The notes: a model not told the origin generated them from the sequence alone. DNA of 64,000 bases from Neiella holothuriorum (GCF_019457915.1 NZ_JAHZSS010000001.1:124001-188000); one strand, 5' to 3'. Positions 55,634 to 64,000 are shown, counted from the stretch's first letter. Program-made: numbers and translations.

Positions 55634-56512
55634 TTGAATTTAATGCATGGAGCGACGCGTTTGTTGGCGATTGCGATTTCTGCCTTCGGGCTACTTTGCA
55701 ATGTTGCTGGAGCTGCTGAATTAGCTGCCTATGAGGAAGTTGGCCGCTACAAACTGGCGAAACAAGTGTCAGAGTCGTCAGGCTTGGCTTGCACTGATGA
55801 GCGCTTATTCGTCATTAACGACTCGGGTAATGAACCCAATGTTTATGAATTAGATCATCAAGGTCAGATTCAGGCCACCTTTCCAATGATTGCTCCCAGC
55901 CGTGATTGGGAAGCGATGACAACCGATGGCCAGCGACTATTTATTGCCGATATTGGGAATAATCACGGGGTTAATCGCCAGCTACAGATTTATCATTTGC
56001 CGTTGACTGCGTTACATCCGTCCAAACCGGGCATGTTTGAGCAAATCAATTTTTCGTTTGCTGATTTTGAGCTGCACCCTATCGAGCCAATGCGCCACGA
56101 CTTGGACGCAGAAGCGATTGCACTGAATGGCAACGACTTGATGTTGTTTAGCAAAAGCTGGCAAACCAATCGCACTCGGGTATATCGCGTGGCGCAGTTG
56201 CCGGCATCGCAACTTCAATTACTGAGCCCCATTGCAACGATTGCTGATTTACCGGGGATGGTAACTGGCGCACATTATGACGCCGCCGAGAAAAGCTATT
56301 GGCTGGTTGGCTACAACAGTAAGGGGTTGCCAAAAATGACGCCCTTTGTGGCGCGTCTAAGTGAAGCGTTTGAAGTGCTGGAAGTAAAACTGTTACCCGG
56401 CTTGGGTCAAATCGAGGCCGTTTGTATCGATGAGCAGCGCACCTTATGGATGGCGCAGGAGCAATTAATCTTTACGCCGGCGTTGTTGCTGAAATATCAA
56501 GCTGGTCACTAA
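55634..56512 (+). CDS. Secreted propeller-like protein of unknown function
   Basis: A 292-residue protein with a signal peptide (about 1-27, ending VAGAAE). The mature part has repeated strand patterns with short motifs such as LFVINDSGNEPNVYELD, LFIADIGNNHGVNRQLQIY and LMLFSKSWQTNRTRVYRV, suggesting a beta-propeller. I cannot assign an activity. The start is TTG at 55634, 7 bases after AGGA; an ATG at 55643 has no ribosome site at the right distance. It is divergent from yebG, with the LexA box 115 bases upstream. Confidence 0.75.
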   Translation: MNLMHGATRLLAIAISAFGLLCNVAGAAELAAYEEVGRYKLAKQVSESSGLACTDERLFVINDSGNEPNVYELDHQGQIQATFPMIAPSRDWEAMTTDGQRLFIADIGNNHGVNRQLQIYHLPLTALHPSKPGMFEQINFSFADFELHPIEPMRHDLDAEAIALNGNDLMLFSKSWQTNRTRVYRVAQLPASQLQLLSPIATIADLPGMVTGAHYDAAEKSYWLVGYNSKGLPKMTPFVARLSEAFEVLEVKLLPGLGQIEAVCIDEQRTLWMAQEQLIFTPALLLKYQAGH

Positions 56513-56546
56513 TGCGAAGCATTGGTGCCAGCTATCATTGCAAAAC

Positions 56547-57260
56547 TTAGGCGGCGCCAACATTCTCTTTTCGTTCTAAATACGCTTGCTCCATCGCGGC
56601 CATTTGTTCTGAGCAGAACGGCCTCAAGCCACTTAGCACCATTTTCTTGCGGCCTTGGCCAATGAGCTTGCCTTGATCGTGAATCTCAAAATTTAAGTAG
56701 GCATCGCCACGCTTGCCATTCACGTCAAGCTCAGTGCTAGCGAGGCTGAGTTCTGGCTGTTCGAAGTCCAAGGTCTCTAATGTGAGAGACATGCTTTCAT
56801 ACATCACCAATGGGCGAGCAGGGTTGATCATCACATCGTGGCGCTCCATTAAAGGCACCAAAATGTACGGGAAGTTCTGCCCAGAAAACGAAACATAATT
56901 TCGGATCAGGGCTTCTACACTGTCATCGTAGGCGCGGTTAGCACCAGCGCGGCTGACTTGCAGGTAGGTCTTATCCGATTCAACGTCTTGGATGGAAAAT
57001 TGATTTAAGCTGGCATCGGGTAAGGAAATGGTGCGATCGGCGCTGAGCATCCCTTCAAATTTAAAATCCATTGTTTGCTGAATGCCGTATTCTTTAAGAA
57101 CAACGGCAAATAACAAATCGCCAGGCACACAGAAACGTTTGGCATCAGCGTCATGGATGGGGTTGAAATCACCCGCCACGCGCTTGGCAAAACGAGATGC
57201 TTGCTCTGCAGTAATTGTGACGGTGCCTTGTTGGCATTGGTAGAAAGTTTCTAAAACCAT
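56547..57260 (-). CDS. DUF3581 family protein (hot-dog-like)
   Basis: A roughly 237-residue protein that I place in DUF3581, known mainly from Vibrio, Shewanella and relatives. The stretch ASRFAKRVAGDFNPIHD near 20-36 resembles the start of MaoC/hot-dog hydratases, so a link to acyl-group chemistry is possible but unproved. A longer frame to 57284 exists; the ATG at 57260 sits behind GGAAC and is preferred. It is divergent from ilvI and convergent with the propeller-like gene. Confidence 0.75.
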   Translation of the reverse strand: MVLETFYQCQQGTVTITAEQASRFAKRVAGDFNPIHDADAKRFCVPGDLLFAVVLKEYGIQQTMDFKFEGMLSADRTISLPDASLNQFSIQDVESDKTYLQVSRAGANRAYDDSVEALIRNYVSFSGQNFPYILVPLMERHDVMINPARPLVMYESMSLTLETLDFEQPELSLASTELDVNGKRGDAYLNFEIHDQGKLIGQGRKKMVLSGLRPFCSEQMAAMEQAYLERKENVGAA

Positions 57261-57621
57261 GACTTTGTTCCACAACATGACCAACTAAAATGGCCGTTTG
57301 AATGCTCTGTGATTAAAATAGCGGCAGTTTATACCACTCAATGGTGTGATTCGCAGATAAGACCAGCCATTGCGGTTTTGTTAATGTGCGCCAGTATTAA
57401 GATTGGTCGTTGGTTTAAGGCATTTTAAACACGAAGCCAGAGGCTTTTATTTTAGACAGTTTTCTAACGGATAAGATTGAAACTGATTGACTTTAACCCC
57501 TTATTTACTGCACTCTTGCGCTGTAACGTCAGCTTTACCTTTTAATTTAAAATTTGTTTTAAATTGGGGTTGACAATACCAAGGTGTCAAATTTTAAAAA
57601 TAATAGTTAAGAGGCCCTCGC
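57261..57621. other. Divergent control region between DUF3581 and ilvI
   Basis: About 360 bases, very AT-rich in its right third (repeated TTTTAAATT-like runs near 57541-57600). In enterics Lrp binds such a region upstream of ilvIH. Apart from the ilvI promoter I see no ORF or leader peptide. On the minus strand TATAAA near 57330 could serve the DUF3581 gene. Confidence 0.5.
57570..57598 (+). promoter_or_regulatory. Predicted ilvI promoter with overlapping dyad
   Basis: TTGACA, a 17-base spacer and TTTAAA lie 24 bases before the GTG start codon. A perfect dyad, TTGACA (57570-57575) and TGTCAA (57585-57590), covers the -35 box and spacer, where a regulator could bind. Confidence 0.6.
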
Positions 57622-59343
57622 GTGGAACAATTATCTGGCGCCGAGATGGTGGTAAGAACCCTTACCGATCTCGGTGTAAAACACCTTTTCGGCTACCCTG
57701 GTGGTTCTGTGTTGGACATTTACGATGCCCTGTTTCAGCACAGTGACATCGAACATATTCTAGTGCGCCATGAACAAGCTGCGGTCCATATGGCCGATGG
57801 CTATGCGCGCTCAACCGGCGAAGTCGGTGCTTGTCTAGTGACTTCCGGTCCTGGCGCGACCAATACAATTACTGGTATTGCCACAGCTTATATGGATTCT
57901 ATTCCAATGGTCGTGTTGTCGGGTCAGGTACCAACTAGCCTGATCGGTAATGACGCATTCCAAGAAACCGATATGATTGGTTGTTCCCGACCCATCGTAA
58001 AACATAGTTTCTTGGTCAAACATGCCGAAGACATTCCTGAAGCCATTCGCAAAGCTTTCTATATTGCCTCGACAGGTCGTCCTGGGCCGGTCGTGGTTGA
58101 TTTGCCAAAAGACGTCCAAAATCCTCAGTTGAAGTTTCCGTATAAATTTCCGGAAACTGTCAATATGCGCTCGTACAACCCGACAACTCGGGGCCATTCT
58201 CGGCAGATCAAAAAAGCGGTATCGGCCATCATGGCGGCAAAGAAGCCGGTAGTATACGTGGGCGGCGGCGCAGTGGCGTCTGAAGCTCAGCAATTGGTCA
58301 CCGATTTCGTTGAAAAACTCAACCTGCCAATCACCAATACGTTGATGGGGTTAGGTGCGATTTCCGGTGAGCATGAGCAATTCCTTGGCATGCTGGGTAT
58401 GCATGGTACTTATGAAGCAAACATGAGCATGCATAAGTCTGATGTCATTGTGGCATTGGGGGCGCGTTTTGATGATCGCGTGACCAACAACGTCACTAAA
58501 TTTTGCCCCGATGCACAAATTATTCACGTTGATATCGACCCAACGAGTATTTCTAAAACTGTATCGGCCCATATTCCGATTGTTGGTGCTATCGATACCG
58601 TACTCGAACAAATGATGCAGCAGATCGAAGAGTCAAAAGAACAACTCGATCAGCAAGCATTAGCTGAGTGGTGGCAAACCATTAACGAGTGGCGTTCTCG
58701 CAAATGCCTGAGTTACGAGCCGTCGACCGACAAAATCAAACCTCAGTTCGCGGTTGAAACACTATATAAAGTGACTAAAGGCGAAGCGTACGTTTGCTCC
58801 GATGTTGGTCAGCATCAGATGTTTGCAGCCTTGTACTATCCGTTTAAGAAGACTCGCCAATGGATTAACTCTGGCGGTCTCGGCACCATGGGCTTTGGCT
58901 TTCCGGCCGCCATGGGGGTAAAAACTGCTTTTCCTGATGCGCAAGTGGCAGTGATTACCGGTGATGGTTCAATTCAGATGAACATTCAAGAGCTATCCAC
59001 CTGTTTGCAATACAACATTCCAGTGAAAATTATTTCATTGAATAATGCGGCGCTGGGCATGGTGAAACAGTGGCAGGAAATGTTCTACTCTGGCCGTCGT
59101 TCTCATTCATACATGGAGTCGATGCCTGATTTTGTGAAATTGGCAGAGGCTTATGGCCATGTCGGTATGCGGGTGGATGATCCGGCCGAACTAGAGCAAG
59201 CCATGACCGATGCATTTGCAATGAAAGACAGGCTAGTCTTTATGGATATCCGGATTGACCCAGCTGAGCACGTCTATCCAATGCAAATTAAGTTTGGCGC
59301 CATGGATGATATGTGGCTTTCGAAAACGGAGCGCACCTCATGA
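57622..59343 (+). CDS. ilvI: Acetolactate synthase large subunit
   Basis: ThDP-, FAD- and Mg-dependent enzyme that makes acetolactate or acetohydroxybutyrate for branched-chain amino acids. The 573-residue protein has [14 protein letters not shown] near 25-38, the catalytic Glu in [15 protein letters not shown] near 49-63 and the ThDP motif [12 protein letters not shown] near 447-458. The start is GTG behind AAGAGG. The stop overlaps ilvH by 4 bases (ATGA). The name ilvI follows from the adjacent regulatory subunit; the isozyme class needs a phylogeny. Confidence 0.95.
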   Translation: MEQLSGAEMVVRTLTDLGVKHLFGYPGGSVLDIYDALFQHSDIEHILVRHEQAAVHMADGYARSTGEVGACLVTSGPGATNTITGIATAYMDSIPMVVLSGQVPTSLIGNDAFQETDMIGCSRPIVKHSFLVKHAEDIPEAIRKAFYIASTGRPGPVVVDLPKDVQNPQLKFPYKFPETVNMRSYNPTTRGHSRQIKKAVSAIMAAKKPVVYVGGGAVASEAQQLVTDFVEKLNLPITNTLMGLGAISGEHEQFLGMLGMHGTYEANMSMHKSDVIVALGARFDDRVTNNVTKFCPDAQIIHVDIDPTSISKTVSAHIPIVGAIDTVLEQMMQQIEESKEQLDQQALAEWWQTINEWRSRKCLSYEPSTDKIKPQFAVETLYKVTKGEAYVCSDVGQHQMFAALYYPFKKTRQWINSGGLGTMGFGFPAAMGVKTAFPDAQVAVITGDGSIQMNIQELSTCLQYNIPVKIISLNNAALGMVKQWQEMFYSGRRSHSYMESMPDFVKLAEAYGHVGMRVDDPAELEQAMTDAFAMKDRLVFMDIRIDPAEHVYPMQIKFGAMDDMWLSKTERTS

Positions 59344-59837
59344 GACGAATTCTATCGATTTTGCTAGAAAATGAGCCCGGCGCTTTGTCTCGTATCGTTG
59401 GCTTGTTTTCTCAACGCGGCTACAACATTGAATCACTAACGGTTGCGCCCACTGATGATGAAACCTTGTCACGTATTACGATTACGACAATGGGCGACGA
59501 TCAGGTTATTGAGCAAATCACCAAGCAAGTTAACAAACTCGTTGACGTGTTGAAGGTGGCAGACCTGTCTGAAGGTGCCCATGTTGAACGTGAATTGATG
59601 TTGGCCAAGTTACGGGCGAATGGCAATGCGACGCGAGAAGAAGTCAAACGTACGGTGGACATCTTTCGCGGGCAGGTGGTTGACGTCACCAACTCGTTGT
59701 ATACGGTTCAGCTGACTGGCCCAAGCGATAAGCTAGATGCATTCATCGCCGCGGTTCGTGATACCACCGAGATTGTCGAGATTGTTCGAACAGGTGTTGC
59801 GGGTATTGCACGTGGTGAGCGAGCATTACGCCAGTAA
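59340..59837 (+). CDS. ilvH: Acetolactate synthase small (regulatory) subunit
   Basis: ACT-domain subunit that gives valine feedback inhibition to the large subunit. From ATG 59340 it has 165 residues. The ACT domain covers about 1-75 ([20 protein letters not shown] at 2-21; [12 protein letters not shown] near 28-39), and the C-terminal domain 80-160. A frame extension to 59313 runs inside ilvI and is not used. A terminator follows at 59868. Confidence 0.96.
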   Translation: MRRILSILLENEPGALSRIVGLFSQRGYNIESLTVAPTDDETLSRITITTMGDDQVIEQITKQVNKLVDVLKVADLSEGAHVERELMLAKLRANGNATREEVKRTVDIFRGQVVDVTNSLYTVQLTGPSDKLDAFIAAVRDTTEIVEIVRTGVAGIARGERALRQ

Positions 59838-59867
59838 CCACTCAGTAACGGCACCCCCAAGAACGTT

Positions 59868-59895
59868 AAAAGCCAGACTATTGTCTGGCTTTTTG
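59868..59895 (+). terminator. ilvIH terminator
   Basis: AAAGCCAGAC, a TATT loop and GTCTGGCTTT with further T residues form a 10-bp intrinsic terminator 31 bases after ilvH. Confidence 0.88.
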
Positions 59896-60048
59896 CTTTT
59901 CTGTGAGCCTTGCTTGCGCTAGATCCCAACTCTATTGATTCAGATCGAGAAACCCCGCCGCCGAACCTGCACTATTACATCCATATGACATAATTATTAA
60001 TAAGTTCCCGTTGGGAAATTTTGTTTGAGCCAAATTCGGAGGTGAACC

Positions 60049-60564
60049 ATGACCAAGTTAACTTGGTTGCTGGTGCCACTATGGATGTTGATACTCGCAG
60101 GAAGCGCTAATGCTGAGCAGCTAGATCCACTAACTCAAATTGATGAACGAGCAGATCAACAAGTGATTGTGCCGTTCTCGTTTGCTGATAGCGGCCATTT
60201 AATTATTGAAGTGTCGTTTAATGGCATGCAGCCAAGCGCTTTATTAATTGATACTGCAGCCGGTATCTCCCTGCTTGATAAACGCACGGCCCGAGCGCTT
60301 GGCCTCGAAATAAGTTCATCGCGCAACAATATCAAATTGGCAGGTTTGGGGACTAAACGACAGACCATGCGTAATCTTGATGTGGTTGATCTCGAAATCG
60401 GCATGGCGGTCTTTCCAACACCAGAGTTTTATACGACCGACTTACACCATATCCGCCGTATTACGGCCAACGAGCCGGTAGTGGGAATTTTAGGCACTGA
60501 TTTTTTGGTTAAACATCAAGGTATTGTCAATTACGTCGATCAGACGTTAACCCTCAATTGGTAA
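60049..60564 (+). CDS. Periplasmic retropepsin-like aspartic protease
   Basis: A 171-residue single-domain protein with a signal peptide (about 1-23, ending AGSANA). The aspartic-protease pattern LLIDTAAGISLLDKRTARAL near 65-84 carries the catalytic Asp, and GILGTDFL near 145-152 is the second conserved stretch. The usual DTGA is DTAA here. Retropepsin-like enzymes act as dimers. GGAGG precedes the ATG. The substrate is unknown. Confidence 0.75.
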   Translation: MTKLTWLLVPLWMLILAGSANAEQLDPLTQIDERADQQVIVPFSFADSGHLIIEVSFNGMQPSALLIDTAAGISLLDKRTARALGLEISSSRNNIKLAGLGTKRQTMRNLDVVDLEIGMAVFPTPEFYTTDLHHIRRITANEPVVGILGTDFLVKHQGIVNYVDQTLTLNW

Positions 60565-60654
60565 TCTTTTCCTTCTTATCGAATGTTGACTGTTGAATTT
60601 GCAGTCGCATTCGATTATTCATGTTGTTCCCGAAAACTATTAAAGGATTTGATT

Positions 60655-60837
60655 GTGCGCATTATTAAAATGGGCGCCGCTGTGTTTGCGGCTGTTCTTC
60701 TACAGGCATGTAGTGCTGAAGTTGGTAGTCAAGCTTGGTGCCAGCAGCTTGAAAAAAAAGATAAATCTGAATGGTCTGCAACGGAAGCTGGCGACTATGC
60801 TAAACATTGTATCTTCGGCGATGTTAAAACGGATTAA
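60655..60837 (+). CDS. DUF3012 small lipoprotein
   Basis: A 60-residue lipoprotein. The start chosen is GTG 60655, 7 bases after AGGA; a longer frame begins at 60583 without a ribosome site. The signal peptide ends LLQAC, and the mature part (AEVGSQAWCQQLEKKDKSEW then ATEAGDYAKHCIF) has the SEVGSxxWC and AKHCIF pattern of DUF3012. The two later cysteines may pair. Function unknown. Confidence 0.8.
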   Translation: MRIIKMGAAVFAAVLLQACSAEVGSQAWCQQLEKKDKSEWSATEAGDYAKHCIFGDVKTD

Positions 60838-60876
60838 GTTGGGCGGCTAACGTTAGCTGGTCTACAAGGAGTAGTG

Positions 60877-62154
60877 ATGTTGGGTTGTAGGTTATTTGCC
60901 GTGCTTATTGGAGTGATGGTGACCATCGTTGGCTGCCAGCCTTCACCACCAACACATGCTGAGCTCAGCGGAGCTTGGTTGCAAACGCAAGATGGTCACC
61001 AACAGGGAGTGGTGCTTCATCCCGACGGCGATTTGAGTCTGGTGGGAATTGCCAATGAGCAAGGCGAGCGTTGGCAATATGATGCCCAATCGCAACGCTT
61101 AATTCTCATCACAGACTCTACGCTCCAGTCCGAAACCCATATTGTCGAATACGACATTCAATCGTTTTCCCAAGCTCAATTTACGTTGGTTGGTGATGGT
61201 CGCATGGCTGGCGAGTTTGCGCGCGCTGACGAACAACTTGCAGTGATCAGTGGCGACGTAACTTACCATCAGCGAATGGCACTATCACCGCGTGCGATGC
61301 TAACCGTGGTGCTCAACGATGTGTCTCTAGCCGATGCGCCCGCCAAGCAAATGGCAAGTTATGCTGTAGCGCTGAATGGCAAGCAAGTCCCCGTACCATT
61401 CAAGCTAGCTTTAATGAAATCTCAAGTTGAAGCTGGGCATCGTTATTCGATTCGCGCAAGCATCCATGTTGATGACAAGCTGCTGTTCACGAGTACCCGT
61501 CACTATGGCGTTGAGCCAATGCAGTCCGGCTCGGTTCAAGTGGAAGTTGAACCTGTACAGCGGCGTAAACCAACACTTAATGAGCGCTCACAACAAACCT
61601 TTTATGGCGAGCTTGTTTGTGCTGATTGCCCAAATGGCCCAGTACATCTAGGTTTGGAGGCTGACAATACCTTCTTGATGTTAGATTCTGCGGGCAAGCA
61701 TGCCTCGTTTGGTGGTTGGAAGCAGCAGGGGCCAGTACTGACGTTAACGGCTTCAGATGGTCAGTCTTATTGGTTTCGTCGTCATCAAAATGGTTTAGAG
61801 CCACTTTTAGCTGCTGGCAGTGCAAAGTTGCCCGCGCCACCGTTATTACTCGATGCGCCAATGCCATCACTTGATTTGGCTATTCAGCTCATCGGTGATT
61901 ATCGGTATATGGCGGATGCGGCTGTATTTCAGGAATGTGTCACAGGTAAGCGATGGCCCGTTGCTCAAGACCAAGGCGGACTGCGCCTAGAGCAAGCTTA
62001 TATGCAGAACAGAGCCGGCCCTGGTGAGCCATTGCATATGACGGTTGCTGGAAAGCTTAAGGTTCTACCGGGCATGGAAGAGGGCAGTGAGGTGGAAACC
62101 TTAATCGTGTCTGAGCTGGTAAACGTCGCAGATCAAGATACGACCTGCGACTAA
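60877..62154 (+). CDS. Multi-domain lipoprotein with YscW/YbaY and NlpE-like domains
   Basis: A 425-residue envelope lipoprotein with a lipobox (IVGC near residue 19-20). Residues about 28-120 form a lipocalin-like beta domain (LSGAWLQTQDG). A YscW/YbaY domain follows (about 125-230; SGDVTYHQRMALSPRAML, LNDVSLADAPAKQ, RYSIRASIHVDDKLLF). Next is an NlpE N-terminal-like domain with CADCPNGPVHLGLEAD near 250-265, then an NlpE C-terminal-like OB fold (about 335-415). NlpE in E. coli reports lipoprotein sorting and surface contact to Cpx. The ATG at 60877 is 5 bases from AAGGAG; a GTG one codon earlier is too close. Confidence 0.75.
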   Translation: MLGCRLFAVLIGVMVTIVGCQPSPPTHAELSGAWLQTQDGHQQGVVLHPDGDLSLVGIANEQGERWQYDAQSQRLILITDSTLQSETHIVEYDIQSFSQAQFTLVGDGRMAGEFARADEQLAVISGDVTYHQRMALSPRAMLTVVLNDVSLADAPAKQMASYAVALNGKQVPVPFKLALMKSQVEAGHRYSIRASIHVDDKLLFTSTRHYGVEPMQSGSVQVEVEPVQRRKPTLNERSQQTFYGELVCADCPNGPVHLGLEADNTFLMLDSAGKHASFGGWKQQGPVLTLTASDGQSYWFRRHQNGLEPLLAAGSAKLPAPPLLLDAPMPSLDLAIQLIGDYRYMADAAVFQECVTGKRWPVAQDQGGLRLEQAYMQNRAGPGEPLHMTVAGKLKVLPGMEEGSEVETLIVSELVNVADQDTTCD

Positions 62155-62168
62155 TCGAGAAGTGAATA

Positions 62169-63029
62169 TTAGTCGCTGCTAGGCATCGGCTCATAAGGTA
62201 ACGGTTGCAGGCTTAACGCAATGCTTGCTTCTGTTTCATCGACCAGCCGGTAGCTTTCTTCATTGCTCGCATCACTTGCCAGTACCGCAAGCGTGTGCAA
62301 CTTGCCATCTTGATCTAACACGCTATTGAGCAATGTGCCCGCTTTACGCCAGTTCCCATTGCGACTGATCTCTAACTGATTGTTGCCGCTAATGTGGAAT
62401 TCTTCTGCCGCAGTTGCTGTCAGGTAAAAGGTCGCGCGCTTTTGTTTTCCCAAATACTGCATTCTGGCGACTGTTTCTTGGCCGATATAACAACCTTTCT
62501 TAAAGCTGACTGCGCCAATCGCGGCTTGGTTTAGCATTTGTGGCACTAATTCACCCACGTGCTCAGAATCGCAGAGCAGGGGCCAGCCCGCTTGGATTTG
62601 TGCTATTTGCCAAGGGCTGTCATCGCTATCCGCATCAAGGTCATTGTTCGCTAGCCATAACTGGCCAAAGGGCAACGTGGCCGTTGCTAAGGCAGGATAC
62701 TGAACATCAGCAGTGAGCTGACCATAGACTGCGATATCCGCCGATACGTCAGTGATATCGACCTTGGCGAATACGCCAAACTTCTGCAGGGCAGCTAAGC
62801 TAGCAGGCAATACCGCACGATGCATGACCATGAATAAGCCTTCATCCGCTTGCAGCAATATGAAATTACTCCACATTTTGCCTTTTGCATCGCAGTGGCA
62901 ACCCGCCAACCAATGCTGTTGATCAAGTTGGCTCATATCACAGGTTAACTGACCTTGCAGGTAGCTGCGTTGATCATCTCCGGTGACCTGTATCACTCCG
63001 AGTTGAGAAAGGCGGTATGGCTTGGGCAT
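62169..63029 (-). CDS. ygfZ: Folate-dependent Fe-S protein YgfZ
   Basis: Tetrahydrofolate-binding protein related to GcvT that supports assembly or repair of certain iron-sulfur enzymes, including MiaB. The 286-residue protein has the signature KGCYIGQETVARMQYLGKQK near 193-212 with its conserved Cys. A TTG five codons earlier (63044) is in frame, but ATG 63029 is more natural and follows a TATAGA -10-like element. It is divergent from sdhE, the usual arrangement. Confidence 0.93.
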   Translation of the reverse strand: MPKPYRLSQLGVIQVTGDDQRSYLQGQLTCDMSQLDQQHWLAGCHCDAKGKMWSNFILLQADEGLFMVMHRAVLPASLAALQKFGVFAKVDITDVSADIAVYGQLTADVQYPALATATLPFGQLWLANNDLDADSDDSPWQIAQIQAGWPLLCDSEHVGELVPQMLNQAAIGAVSFKKGCYIGQETVARMQYLGKQKRATFYLTATAAEEFHISGNNQLEISRNGNWRKAGTLLNSVLDQDGKLHTLAVLASDASNEESYRLVDETEASIALSLQPLPYEPMPSSD

Positions 63030-63105
63030 AGCGGGCAAATCCAAAATTATCTATAGAGAATAAAATGAGGGCGGCCGACACAAATTTCAAGAGCCAATAG
63101 GGATA

Positions 63106-63134
63106 TTGGGTCAGCTCCCTTCCACTGTTATGAT
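63106..63134 (+). promoter_or_regulatory. Predicted sdhE promoter
   Basis: TTGGGT, a 17-base spacer and TATGAT lie 32 bases before the sdhE start codon. Confidence 0.6.
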
Positions 63135-63166
63135 AGCCTTTAATGAATTGAATAGAGAGGCTAAAC

Positions 63167-63430
63167 ATGACTGCTCAAGATGCCAATATGGCGCGTTTAC
63201 GGTGGGGCTGCCGTCGCGGCATGCTGGAGTTGGACGTGATTCTAGAACCCTTTTTCGACAATGAGTTCGCCAACTTGACGCCACAATGTCAGCAAGATTT
63301 TGAGCGCCTATTGGCCTGTGATGATCCTGAGTTGTTTGCTTGGATTATGGGGCATGAAAGCTGCGAAGATGCGGCTTTAGCCGCTATGGTAAAGCGTATT
63401 GTCGACTACAACCGCAGCTTGCTCCGCTAA
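63167..63430 (+). CDS. sdhE: FAD assembly factor SdhE
   Basis: Helps attach FAD covalently to succinate dehydrogenase and fumarate reductase flavoproteins. The 87-residue protein (E. coli 88) has the RGxxE motif in RWGCRRGMLELDVIL near 12-26, and a C-terminal five-helix fold with ELFAWIMGHE near 63-72. It overlaps ygfX by about 30 bases. Earlier literature named it CptB/YgfY as an antitoxin; the flavinylation role is better supported. Confidence 0.94.
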   Translation: MTAQDANMARLRWGCRRGMLELDVILEPFFDNEFANLTPQCQQDFERLLACDDPELFAWIMGHESCEDAALAAMVKRIVDYNRSLLR

Positions 63431-63860
63431 TTTCAAACCCTCTCGGGTGGCGCAATTGGCAGTGATGTCGATGACTTTAGCGCTACTCGCAATCTTGGCC
63501 GTGGTCTATCGCTATGGGGCTTGGACACACGGTTGGGCTGCCATCATATTGATCCCGTCGATATTGTGGCTGTGCGCTTTACTTATTCGGAAAGCCCGTC
63601 GGCTCGAAGGCTACTTGTTACTTTCCCAAGATGGTCAGGTGACGGTTCAATACACTGAAGAAAATTTGCATGGGGAAGTGCAACTTCCTTTGCTATTGAG
63701 CGATCTGGCAATTCTTATTTGCCTTGAGCATGATGGGCGCCGCCGTCAATTGCTCATTATGCGAGATGCAGTAGGCCCAGATGACTTTCGCCAGCTCAGT
63801 GCCTCATTGCTTCAACGAAGACACCAGCTGGTAGGGCAAAAGCATGGCTCGTTAGAGTGA
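63399..63860 (+). CDS. ygfX: YgfX/CptA-like membrane protein
   Basis: A 153-residue protein with two membrane segments (about 22-39 and 43-60) and a cytoplasmic beta-rich tail, the YgfX layout. E. coli YgfX works with SdhE and has been described as inhibiting FtsZ and MreB. The start is uncertain: TTG 63399 overlaps sdhE, and a GTG at 63447 is in frame. The sequence FKPSR near 12-16 matches the N-terminus of homologues, favouring the earlier start. Its end overlaps the nadB end by 9 bases on the other strand. Confidence 0.8.
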   Translation: MSTTTAACSANFKPSRVAQLAVMSMTLALLAILAVVYRYGAWTHGWAAIILIPSILWLCALLIRKARRLEGYLLLSQDGQVTVQYTEENLHGEVQLPLLLSDLAILICLEHDGRRRQLLIMRDAVGPDDFRQLSASLLQRRHQLVGQKHGSLE

Positions 63861-64000
63861 TGGTGGAGAGGGTTTGATCGGCTCCGGCTTAAGAATGGTT
63901 GGGGCACTGTTCTCTAATCGCTCCAAGTGATCCAACGTAAAGTGCAAGCCTCGACTTTCTTTTCGCTCAATGGCGCATAGCACAATCAATTCCGCCACTT
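63852..64000 (-). CDS. nadB: L-aspartate oxidase, C-terminal end only
   Basis: Oxidises aspartate to iminoaspartate for quinolinate synthesis. Only the last 48 residues are in the window; the rest lies beyond the right edge. They contain [20 protein letters not shown], matching the end of NadB with its substrate-contacting ESRGLHF. Stop is TAA at 63852-63854. The ygfZ/sdhE-ygfX/nadB order is standard in gammaproteobacteria. Product feeds NadC encoded at 45088. Confidence 0.9.
   Translation of the reverse strand, partial: VAELIVLCAIERKESRGLHFTLDHLERLENSAPTILKPEPIKPSPPSL

Noticed and set aside
63167-63860. sdhE-ygfX as a toxin-antitoxin pair
   Set aside because: The CptBA description exists, but SdhE is better supported as a flavinylation factor and the pair is near-universal in this class, so it is not a mobile toxin system.
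1-64000. Prophage, defence island, insertion sequence, tRNA or rRNA genes
   Set aside because: Read through both strands by gene content; none of these was seen, and core gene order is nearly unbroken.

Overview
The window is a continuous stretch of gammaproteobacterial core chromosome with few accessory genes. Gene order (panB-folK-pcnB-gluQ-dksA-sfsA-thpR-hrpB-mrcB; mraZ through lpxC; secA-mutT; yacG-zapD-coaE-pilD-pilC-pilB-pilA; nadC/ampD-ampE-pdhR-aceE-aceF-lpdA; ilvI-ilvH; ygfZ/sdhE-ygfX/nadB) is that of Gammaproteobacteria. The type IV pilus genes beside coaE, a lipoprotein alginate lyase, a DUF3012 lipoprotein and a DUF3581 protein point to a marine Alteromonadales-like bacterium; the genus cannot be named from this sequence. 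Two genes run off the edges: panB at the left and nadB at the right. I see no rRNA, tRNA, CRISPR array, prophage, transposase or attachment site.

Layout. 1-6832: a leftward block for pantothenate (panB), folate (folK), RNA metabolism (pcnB, gluQ, thpR), stringent-response control (dksA), sfsA, an unknown membrane-anchored protein and a cold-shock protein with a long leader. 7161-14629: rightward hrpB, an alginate lyase lipoprotein, PBP1b (mrcB) and an OmpA-type lipoprotein, with a 57-codon leftward ORF before mrcB. 14702-15853: a leftward GalT-like nucleotidyltransferase facing away from mraZ. 16262-33949: the complete division and cell wall cluster mraZ-rsmH-ftsL-ftsI-murE-murF-mraY-murD-ftsW-murG-murC-ddlB-ftsQ-ftsA-ftsZ, then lpxC with its own promoter. 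Most junctions overlap by 1-14 bases, as expected for coupled translation. 33983-38645: a DciA/DUF721 gene, an M23 peptidase, secA and mutT. 38672-44741: leftward yacG-zapD-coaE-pilD-pilC-pilB and separately terminated pilA. 45088-55038: nadC facing away from ampD-ampE, then pdhR and the pyruvate dehydrogenase genes. 55113-64000: SOS gene yebG, a secreted propeller-like protein, DUF3581, ilvIH, three envelope proteins, ygfZ, sdhE-ygfX and the nadB tail.

Peptidoglycan precursors made by MurC-F, MraY, MurG and Ddl feed FtsW/FtsI at the FtsZ ring and PBP1b in the wall. AmpD recycles wall fragments and ZapD bundles FtsZ. LpxC commits carbon to lipid A, and SecA exports the envelope proteins.

Readable control sites include three MraZ boxes at 10-base period before mraZ, a PdhR operator before pdhR, a LexA box before yebG, and good sigma70 promoters before dksA, csp, lpxC, pilA, pdhR, ilvI and sdhE. 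Several convergent gene pairs share one symmetrical terminator. I found no clear new multi-gene system. The best leads are an inverted 14-base copy of the MraZ boxes on the side of the GalT-like gene, two unlisted small ORFs (43 and 57 codons), a large dyad upstream of the pilA promoter, and a lipoprotein that joins YscW/YbaY and NlpE domains.
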